Assembly (NCBI GenBank): GCA_964565435.1
Contig: CAZMEY010000024.1
Coordinates: 1-11,252, forward strand
Source: JAQTTT01 sp964565435
GTDB taxonomy: Archaea > Nanobdellota > Nanobdellia > Tiddalikarchaeales > Tiddalikarchaeaceae
Direction of reading: 5' to 3'
DNA: 11,252 nt
Under the pieces are notes generated by a model. That model searched no databases and was not told the DNA's origin. It worked only from the letters and a program-made list of their open reading frames with translations. Both the position numbers and the translations under genes were made by a program. Below, piece after piece: positions 6,556-11,252 of the stretch (its first letter is position 1; each line of letters starts with the position of its first letter).

Positions 6556-7320
6556 TTATAAGAAGCTGTTAAGGGTTATTTTAAACATTGGGCATTGGGT
6601 TTTGAATTCGCACCAATCACATAGCCTTGTTTTGCAGCCAGGAAATTCTTTTGCGCTCTCTATCTGGTTTATTGAATTAAGCAGCTCTTTTTTTAGCGCT
6701 TCTATCTGCTTTGGGGTTCTTCTGCTTTGAAGCAATTCGTTGAAATTAAGGAAATGCCAATTAAGCACCACTTTGTCTGTCTTGTATTGCTCCATTATAG
6801 CTATTTGGTAGGTTGCCAATTGTTTGTCAGAATCTATCTCTTCCTGGTTTTTAAGCCAATTATTGGTTTTGTAATCAATTATGTAATATTCCTCTCCCCT
6901 TTTTTCCAATCGGTCAATGTAGCCCACTAATTGCTTTCCTTCAATATTGATATTGATTTGCTGCTCAATCCCTATTATCTCCCCTTGGTTGAATGGATGA
7001 TATTTCGCGTAGTAATTGTCCAAGAATTTGAGCGCTTGCTCAAAGTATTTTTCTTTGGTCATCCCTTCCTTGATTATTGGTATCTCATCTTTCCAATTGT
7101 TTTTCCACTTTTGTATAAGGCTTTCCTGTAATTCAAGGAAATCGGGGACTTTGCCTTCTTTTACTTGGGAGTACATGTCTTCAAGGACTTCGTGGACTAT
7201 TCCCCCCATGAATGCCTCAATTGTTTGCTTAAATTCAGGCTTTATTTTGTCAATATATTTTAGCTTGAACTTTAGGGGGCATTGCTTGAATGTTGAGATT
7301 GATGAGTGGGAGTAAATCAT
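6556..7320 (-). CDS. RecB/Cas4-like PD-(D/E)XK nuclease with Fe-S cysteine cluster
   Basis: The 254-residue protein has the hallmarks of the RecB-family PD-(D/E)XK nucleases (PDDEXK_1/Cas4/AddB C-terminal type). It begins with the family's serine-rich opening and first cysteine (SISTFKQCP, Cys14). The GGIVHE motif carries His43, and GYIDR gives Asp136. IIDYKT supplies the catalytic Asp149 and Lys151, and QLATY (167-171) follows as the QxxxY motif. Three cysteines near the end (Cys234-x2-Cys237-x5-Cys243, with Cys229 nearby) complete a four-cysteine set that in relatives holds a 4Fe-4S cluster. All catalytic residues are present, so it is probably an active DNA exonuclease or endonuclease. There is no CRISPR array, cas gene or helicase beside it, which favours a repair or DNA-processing role over a CRISPR one. 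The ATG at 7320 has an upstream TATA-like box at leaderless distance. Confidence 0.85.
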   Translation of the reverse strand: MIYSHSSISTFKQCPLKFKLKYIDKIKPEFKQTIEAFMGGIVHEVLEDMYSQVKEGKVPDFLELQESLIQKWKNNWKDEIPIIKEGMTKEKYFEQALKFLDNYYAKYHPFNQGEIIGIEQQININIEGKQLVGYIDRLEKRGEEYYIIDYKTNNWLKNQEEIDSDKQLATYQIAIMEQYKTDKVVLNWHFLNFNELLQSRRTPKQIEALKKELLNSINQIESAKEFPGCKTRLCDWCEFKTQCPMFKITLNSFL

Positions 7321-7343
7321 AGGATTATTTTAAAGTATCATTG

Positions 7344-7356
7344 TTTAAAATATTTT
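7344..7356 (-). promoter_or_regulatory. TATA-like box for the nuclease gene
   Basis: On the minus strand this reads AAAATATTTTAAA, centred about 30 bases before the ATG at 7320. No Shine-Dalgarno sequence is present between box and start, which agrees with a leaderless or very short-leader mRNA. It shares a 78-base divergent spacer with the promoter of the gene at 7399. Confidence 0.4.
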
Positions 7357-7367
7357 GTTTCTTAAGG

Positions 7368-7376
7368 TTTTTAAAA
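7368..7376 (+). promoter_or_regulatory. TATA-like box for the GNAT-like gene
   Basis: TTTTTAAAA is centred about 27 bases before the ATG at 7399, which puts the expected start of transcription at the start codon. There is no ribosome-binding site. This is one of the clearer leaderless arrangements in the window. Confidence 0.45.
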
Positions 7377-7398
7377 GGCATTTTTTCTGGTTATAATA

Positions 7399-7836
7399 AT
7401 GGAATTATATAATAGCAGGAGTTTTGAGCTTTCGGATAGGCTTATTTTGGAAGTGGGAAAGCAGCATAATTTTGGGAATTCTTTGTTTGGTAGAATCCTT
7501 AATAGCAGGGATTATTTGGAGGTTGGAACAATAGGGGATTTAAGGTTTATCCAATATGACAAAAAAATGGATAAAAACATCTCTTATTTATTGTCAATAA
7601 ATATTGATTCCAAGCATAAGAGAAAAGGGATTGCCTATGACACTATTGCAGGATTGGTTGAAGTGATTAAGAGGGATTATAAGGTTTCTATGGGGTTGAA
7701 AATTGATGATATTATAACTCCTGCCGGAGAGAAGGCTTTTATTAAGATTGCCAAGCATCTTAAAGAGGATAATATTGTCTCAGGTTATGATTTTGTTAAA
7801 AACAAATTTGTTAAATATGTTTTTTTGGAGTTTTGA
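7399..7836 (+). CDS. Divergent GNAT-like acetyltransferase fold protein, 145 aa
   Basis: The length and layout suit a small GNAT-fold N-acetyltransferase. A beta strand (YLLSINID, ~63-70) leads into a basic loop, KHKRKGIAYD (72-81), which resembles the acetyl-CoA pyrophosphate-binding R/Q-x-x-G-x-G/A loop. A helix (TIAGLVEVIKRDY) follows, then a later segment (~107-121, ITPAGEKAFIKIAKHL) like the family's final helix, where a side chain often contacts CoA. The N-terminal ~55 residues are atypical and I see no substrate clue. The substrate is unknown, and without a profile search the family call is a moderate-confidence inference. It is transcribed alone, divergently from the nuclease gene. 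Its stop codon abuts the stop of the convergent MEMO gene with no space between. Confidence 0.5.
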   Translation: MELYNSRSFELSDRLILEVGKQHNFGNSLFGRILNSRDYLEVGTIGDLRFIQYDKKMDKNISYLLSINIDSKHKRKGIAYDTIAGLVEVIKRDYKVSMGLKIDDIITPAGEKAFIKIAKHLKEDNIVSGYDFVKNKFVKYVFLEF

Positions 7837-8748
7837 TTATTGCGCTGAGAACTCTATTGAAATATAGTCTATGAAATTTTCGTAATCTTTGTTTAAATCC
7901 GCGCTTGTGTAGTGGCTTAATATTTTTCCCTTGATTTTTTTGGCTTCCATGTTTGACAATAGATGCATTAGGATTATTACCGAATTCAGTCCGCAGATGT
8001 TTAATCTTTGCTTTTTGGCTGACTCCAATGCTCCCTTGATGTCCAATTCGCATATTTTGTCGGCGATTTCTTTGTCAATTGTTTTTATTTTATCATTTAA
8101 TTCCTTGCCCCTGTCAGCAAAGGGTATGAATCCGTATTTTAATCCTACATGGCTGAAATCCGTTGAAGCTATGAATAATACCCTTTTGCCTGATGTCATC
8201 CATGCATTATAGATTGCTTTGGCAACGCTTTCCAATTGCTCGTTTTCCGGCCTTGAATTTATGAGTATTGGGACTATTTTTGGCATTTTTTCGCCATAAT
8301 AATGCTTTAAAATGGGCAGCATCATTTCAATGGAATATTCATCAGAATGGTTTAATTCATCAGGAGTGATGTCTGGCGATTTTATTAAGGATTGGTTGAA
8401 TTCTTCATCAATGACAACATTGCCCAGAGGAGTCATGAATTCCCCTTTGGGAAAGATTGAGGCAGTCATTCCAAAATCATCATGGTCCGGCCCGATTATC
8501 ACTATTGTTTCAGGGTCAGAGTTTTCAATGATTTTTTTGAAAGCATGAGCCATGCAGTACCCTGCTTTTTCGTAGTTGTTGTGGGGTATTATGAAGGCTT
8601 TGAATTCGTCGGTTTTCTTTGAGCCTTGCGGCTCAGAGCTTGTGCCGAATTTTTTGTCAAGGAACAGTTTCTTGATTTGGCTTTTGAGTTCTATTGGCGA
8701 GAGCTTGTAATAGATTCCTTTGGCTATTGCTTCCCTATAGATTTTCAT
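7837..8748 (-). CDS. MEMO-family protein (AmmeMemoRadiSam system protein B-like)
   Basis: The 303-residue protein aligns by motif with the MEMO family, whose fold resembles class III extradiol dioxygenases. The motifs are PHNNY (usually PHAGY), GPDHDD (usually GPNH), TPLGNV, YSIEMMLPIL (usually HSIEVQLPFL), STDFSH and ICGLN. Residues equivalent to the metal-binding set of human MEMO1 are present: His56, His89, His200 and Cys252, counting from the ATG at 8748. That start is preferred over the in-frame TTG at 8763, and either overlaps the end of rpsB (14 bases for the ATG). Archaeal MEMO proteins often occur with an AMMECR1 protein and a radical SAM enzyme, neither of which is in view. The biochemical role is not settled; copper/iron binding is known for the human protein. 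It is the last gene of the rpoK-rpsB cluster, a conserved position in archaea. Confidence 0.85.
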   Translation of the reverse strand: MKIYREAIAKGIYYKLSPIELKSQIKKLFLDKKFGTSSEPQGSKKTDEFKAFIIPHNNYEKAGYCMAHAFKKIIENSDPETIVIIGPDHDDFGMTASIFPKGEFMTPLGNVVIDEEFNQSLIKSPDITPDELNHSDEYSIEMMLPILKHYYGEKMPKIVPILINSRPENEQLESVAKAIYNAWMTSGKRVLFIASTDFSHVGLKYGFIPFADRGKELNDKIKTIDKEIADKICELDIKGALESAKKQRLNICGLNSVIILMHLLSNMEAKKIKGKILSHYTSADLNKDYENFIDYISIEFSAQ

Positions 8749-9403
8749 CAGTAAAATCTTCAATGCTTACATTGTACTCTTCGTCGCCTTTAATTGTTCC
8801 CCTAAGCTTTAGGTATTCCCTTCCGAGAAGGTAATAGATCAATGGAAGGCTTTTCTTGCTTTTATTGTTGCAAGGTATTGCCAAGTCAATGTACTCTGTT
8901 GAATTGTTTGAGCCTAAAAGCCCTATTATTGGGATGTTTGAAAGTATTGCCCCTTTTATTGCCTGCTTGTCATGCCATGGGTCTGAAACCACCATTATTT
9001 TCGGCTCAGTGAAAAAGCTGAATTGGGCGTTTGAGATTGTTCCGGGAAGGTATCTTCCTATTACGCATCTCATTCCAGTGACTTCTGCAAGTTTCTTGAC
9101 TGATTTGTGACCTGTCTCCCTTCTGCATATTAGCATTATCTCTCCCGGCTCATAATCTGACAATAGTTTGGCAGCCATTGATATTCTTTCATTTATTTTT
9201 TCAATATCCATTATTTTTAAGCCGTTTTGCTTTGTTTTGAATATGAACTCTTCAATGCTCTTGTTCTTGAATTTTGTGCCAATGTGTATGCCTGATTTTA
9301 GGTATAAGTCAAGAGGGACTAGCAATTGCGATTCTATATTGTCTTTTACTTCTGCCTCTTCAACTTTAGGCTTTTGAGTTTTTTCCGTTTTTTTTTCAAT
9401 CAT
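8735..9403 (-). CDS. rpsB: Small-subunit ribosomal protein uS2 (archaeal S2)
   Basis: The 222-residue protein is a small-subunit ribosomal protein of the archaeal/eukaryotic uS2 type. Diagnostic segments in order are LLVPLDLYLKSGIHIGT (~28-44), the FKTKQNGLKIMDIEK strand, ISMAAKLL, GRYLPGTISN (~117-126), EPKIMVVSDPWHDKQAI, IPIIGL, and the C-terminal LAIPCNNKSKKSLPLIYYLLGRE. The first ~25 residues form a Lys/Glu-rich extension, and a short acidic tail follows the core. uS2 sits on the head-platform junction of the 30S subunit. The ATG at 9403 lies two bases after the rpoK stop, with a weak AGGGA ribosome-binding sequence inside the rpoK end. The 3' end overlaps the MEMO gene. Enolase, which lies between rpoK and rpsB in many Euryarchaeota, is absent here. 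Confidence 0.95.
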   Translation of the reverse strand: MIEKKTEKTQKPKVEEAEVKDNIESQLLVPLDLYLKSGIHIGTKFKNKSIEEFIFKTKQNGLKIMDIEKINERISMAAKLLSDYEPGEIMLICRRETGHKSVKKLAEVTGMRCVIGRYLPGTISNAQFSFFTEPKIMVVSDPWHDKQAIKGAILSNIPIIGLLGSNNSTEYIDLAIPCNNKSKKSLPLIYYLLGREYLKLRGTIKGDEEYNVSIEDFTDENL

Positions 9404-9405
9404 TT

Positions 9406-9579
9406 TTAATCCCTTTTGATAGTTATTGGCATTAAGTCCTCTTTAAGCTCCATTCTTGCGATGTTTATCGGGTTGAATTCGCCTTTTGGGACTTTAACTA
9501 ATATTGGAGCATCCATGCTTATTTGCAGAGCCCTTGCGCTTATTATCCTTGCCCTTTCGTATTTGTTGTATTTTTCCAT
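9406..9579 (-). CDS. rpoK: DNA-directed RNA polymerase subunit K (RPB6 homologue), 57 aa
   Basis: I found this small gene by translating the gap between rrp42 and rpsB. It encodes 57 residues starting MEKYNKYERARIISARAL and continuing with the QISMDAPILVKVP segment of the RpoK/RPB6 family (consensus: Y-E-K-A-R-I-I-G-A-R-A-L-Q-I-x-M-G-A-P). The end, LMPITIKRD, matches the usual P-I-T-V/I-x-R tail. The length is typical for archaeal RpoK. The subunit clamps the C-terminal part of the largest polymerase subunit and helps assembly. In the family motif Gly is replaced by Ser (IISARAL) and by Asp (MDAP). It starts 10 bases after the rrp42 stop and ends two bases before rpsB, within one operon. A weak AAGG lies at the rrp42 stop. 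Confidence 0.93.
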   Translation of the reverse strand: MEKYNKYERARIISARALQISMDAPILVKVPKGEFNPINIARMELKEDLMPITIKRD

Positions 9580-9589
9580 GATAAAAACC

Positions 9590-10375
9590 TTAATTTATCT
9601 TGTTTATTATATCAAGTATTTTTTCTTTTATTTTAAAACTTTTCGTTAGGCATTCTTCTATCTCCGGCAAGGTGAAAGCTCCGCTTCCTCCTTTTTGCAA
9701 TGCGTTGATTTCATTGTTGCTTGTTGTTATTGTCAGCCTTGCAGAGCTTGCCTCTTCCTCTTCTTTGTCTGCGTCTGCAAAGATTTTGTCGCCTATTTTG
9801 AAAAAAGTTGTTGGTATGGGTGTTTTTATGAACGGCACTTTTTGCTCGCTCCATTCGCCGCTGATTATTTTTTTCTCTTCATCCAATTTTGGCATTCTTG
9901 CCATTTTTAGGGCAGCTATTGCGGCTATTCCGCAAGCGTCTATTAAGTTTCCGTCATTGTTCCATAGGTAAAAGTCAACCAACACATTCCAGACTTTTTC
10001 CCCAGGAATTATGCATAGTTTTTCAAAGTCAATTGCTCCGCTCTCCCTTATTCCCCTGTCAACCACTCTTGATAGCTCTATTGCTGCCTCTCCTGGCTTT
10101 CCGGGCTCAAAATCATTGTCAGCTATTGGATTCATCTCTCCTGAACAAATCAGTGTCCCTTGGTTTGGAGTGTCTGGGTAAGGAGTTCCTATTTCCATTT
10201 TAACTCCTGCTATTACTATGGTTTTTCCCATAGTCACTTTTGCGCTTCCTTCAGCGTTCTTGCTGACGCTTGGCTCAATGATTATATTCCTGAAATCGTC
10301 AAGCCCCCTTTCGCCATAGTTTCTCTTATTTTTTTCCGCTAATTCAAGCGCGTATTTTTTGAAGTCTTCGCTCAT
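9590..10375 (-). CDS. rrp42: Archaeal exosome subunit Rrp42 (RNase PH-like)
   Basis: This is an RNase PH-fold protein of the archaeal Rrp42 type, the subunit that pairs with catalytic Rrp41 in the hexameric ring of the RNA-degrading exosome. Family segments are GERGLDDFRNIIIE near the N-terminus, EGSAKVTMGKTIVIAGVK, GTPYPDTPNQG, the hallmark ELSRVVDRGIRESGAID, IIPGEKVWNVLVDFYL, and DGNLIDACGIAAIAAL. Rrp42 shapes the RNA path and active site but is not itself catalytic. Two ATGs are possible, at 10384 (264 residues) and 10375 (261). A GGAG at 10386-10389 is one base from the first but ten from the second, so I prefer 10375. The first would overlap the preceding stop by eight bases. An acidic loop (DKEEEEAS) lies in the last quarter. 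rrp41, normally just upstream, is not visible; FAU-1 occupies that place. Confidence 0.93.
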   Translation of the reverse strand: MSEDFKKYALELAEKNKRNYGERGLDDFRNIIIEPSVSKNAEGSAKVTMGKTIVIAGVKMEIGTPYPDTPNQGTLICSGEMNPIADNDFEPGKPGEAAIELSRVVDRGIRESGAIDFEKLCIIPGEKVWNVLVDFYLWNNDGNLIDACGIAAIAALKMARMPKLDEEKKIISGEWSEQKVPFIKTPIPTTFFKIGDKIFADADKEEEEASSARLTITTSNNEINALQKGGSGAFTLPEIEECLTKSFKIKEKILDIINKIN

Positions 10376-10376
10376 T

Positions 10377-11252
10377 TTACTCATTCTCCTTTAATAGCTT
10401 TTTGGCTAATTTGATTGCCTCTTGAGCCATCTTGCTGCTGATTATTCCAGTCTTGGAATAATTATTGATTGTTTCTTCGCCTATAAGCTCTTTTTTGTCA
10501 TTTGCTATGCTTACTGCCAAATCAAGGCTTATCATCTCTGCTTTTCTTGAATGCAGCTCTATTGGCGTTGTTATCAAGTAATATGATGCTTTAATCTCAT
10601 CAGCTGAATTGTATAGTTCATTCTTGGCAAATGATTCATCATCTTTTATTGTTGTAAGCATGTAATCCCCTTTTTCCGAAGTCATGTTTATTCCTGCAAT
10701 TATTGAGCCGTTTCTTAGGAATTTTTTTATTTTTATGCTTCCTTCTTTGGATTCAATTATTTTTCCTTTGGAAAAATTGGTTACTCCGCTGACTTTGTGC
10801 TCATTGATAATGTATAAATCATCAATCTTTGCTGATTTGCTTTGCACGAATTCTTTCACTGTTTTGTTGATTTTTTCCTCGCTGAGTTTTTCTTTGATAA
10901 GATTCTCAGAGAAATCCACAATGTTTGCAAAGATGTCTGTTTTTAGGGAGTGGTGGCCTTTGATTGTCGGCTTAACCTCTGCCCTTAAGTCATCCATTGC
11001 TTCTTTGGCTTTTTTGCCGAATCTTGCATAGCAAGTCATCATTCCTTTTTTCAGCACTTTTATCTCTTTTTCTTTCTCAAAGCTTGCTTTAAGGGATTCA
11101 TAATCCTTGTATAAATCCTTTATTTCGCTTATGAGCTCTGAGTCTTTTTTCCCTTCAGCGCTTGATTTATATAATGCTCCCCATCCTTCTTCGCAAGTTT
11201 CATCAGCTATTTTTGTAAGCCTTTCAATCTCTTCTTTGCTTGCTATACTGCT
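10377..11252 (-). CDS. FAU-1 family RNA-binding protein / RNase E/G-like (DUF402), N-terminus beyond window edge
   Basis: The frame is open from the window edge to the TAA at 10377, giving 291 residues. The GTG at 11055-11057 is only an internal codon. Order of recognisable parts: EEGWGALYKSSAEGKK (about 11140-11190), resembling the EGWGTxWRTSA stretch of the RNase E/G-like region; a Lys/Glu-rich helix; RAEVKPTIKGHH (GHH at 10950-10958); and FANIVDFSENLI. The C-terminal DUF402 domain follows, with NEHKVSG, EKGDYMLTTI and the YLITTPIEL motif (family: NxNTPxE), ending in GIISSKMAQEAIKLAKKLL. FAU-1 of Pyrococcus binds AU-rich RNA, and the family is annotated as a probable ribonuclease. The family usually has an N-terminal S1-like domain, which would lie outside the window. 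It overlaps or abuts rrp42, which points to a joint role in RNA processing or decay. Confidence 0.8.
   Translation of the reverse strand, partial: SSIASKEEIERLTKIADETCEEGWGALYKSSAEGKKDSELISEIKDLYKDYESLKASFEKEKEIKVLKKGMMTCYARFGKKAKEAMDDLRAEVKPTIKGHHSLKTDIFANIVDFSENLIKEKLSEEKINKTVKEFVQSKSAKIDDLYIINEHKVSGVTNFSKGKIIESKEGSIKIKKFLRNGSIIAGINMTSEKGDYMLTTIKDDESFAKNELYNSADEIKASYYLITTPIELHSRKAEMISLDLAVSIANDKKELIGEETINNYSKTGIISSKMAQEAIKLAKKLLKENE
10386..10389 (-). promoter_or_regulatory. Shine-Dalgarno GGAG deciding the rrp42 start
   Basis: On the minus strand the sequence AAAGGAG ends one base before the ATG at 10384 and ten bases before the ATG at 10375. Only the second spacing allows normal 16S pairing, so this site argues for the shorter Rrp42. 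It lies within the last codons of the FAU-1 gene. Confidence 0.5.

Noticed and set aside
6556..7320. Calling the nuclease Cas4 and inferring a CRISPR system
   Set aside because: No repeats with regular spacers and no other cas gene occur in the window. The motifs are shared by the wider RecB-type nuclease family.
8749..8763. TTG start for the MEMO protein at 8763
   Set aside because: It would add only five residues (MKILL) and enlarge the overlap with rpsB. An ATG in the same frame at 8748 fits the family start better.
9600..9971. Open frame on the plus strand opposite rrp42, and similar frames opposite FAU-1, uS2, MEMO and the nuclease
   Set aside because: They lie antisense to clearly recognised genes, have compositionally odd Ser/Phe/Leu-rich products with no family likeness, and lack promoters. 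They arise from codon bias of the real genes.
11055..11057. GTG start for the FAU-1-like gene
   Set aside because: The frame stays open to the window edge, and the residues upstream match the RNase E/G-like part of the family, so this codon is internal.
1..11252. CRISPR array, insertion sequence, integrase, toxin-antitoxin pair or prophage genes
   Set aside because: No regularly spaced repeats, terminal inverted repeats, transposase motifs or paired small toxin/antitoxin frames were found on either strand.

Overview
The window is AT-rich DNA from an archaeon. Translational and transcriptional proteins are of archaeal type: uS2, RNA polymerase subunit K, the exosome subunit Rrp42 and a FAU-1 family RNA-binding protein. 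Several starts have an A/T-rich TATA-like box 25-30 bases upstream and no leader. The compact genes, short spacers and long, sequon-rich surface protein suggest a small-genome DPANN-type lineage (Woesearchaeota/Pacearchaeota-like). That placement is an inference from style and was not tested. The sequence holds a run of exactly 100 N (1628-1727), so it comes from a scaffolded, possibly metagenomic, assembly.

Left part (1-5988), envelope and sensing. The first ~40 bases are GC-rich, fold into a hairpin and end in a T-run, so they look like the 3' end of an RNA gene or an intrinsic terminator. Next comes a stand-alone seven-helix membrane protein resembling the sensor half of 7TM histidine kinases, without a kinase. 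Convergent to it is a very large secreted subtilisin-like (S8) protease, interrupted by the N gap. It has a prodomain, a catalytic domain with a CUB domain inserted between the Asp and His of the triad, several Ig-like modules, a CGDG-type cysteine knot and a C-terminal membrane anchor. Divergent from it is a short two-gene unit: an unrecognised soluble 181-residue protein and a lipoprotein.

Middle part (5977-7836), small mixed genes: an unrecognised 173-residue protein, a RecB/Cas4-like PD-(D/E)XK nuclease with an intact catalytic centre and an Fe-S cysteine set, and a divergent GNAT-like protein.

Right part (7837-11252), a tightly packed minus-strand information-processing operon. In transcription order it runs FAU-1 (cut by the window edge), rrp42, rpoK, rpsB and a MEMO-family gene, with overlaps or gaps of at most about 10 bases. 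The rpoK-rpsB-memo order is an eroded version of the archaeal rpoN-rpoK-eno-rpsB-memo cluster, here joined to RNA-degradation genes. This couples RNA decay (FAU-1, exosome), transcription (RpoK) and translation (uS2).

No CRISPR array, transposon, tRNA or recognisable defence system is visible. The most unusual items are the CUB-in-subtilase architecture, the kinase-less 7TM sensor, and FAU-1 in the place next to rrp42 where rrp41 usually sits.
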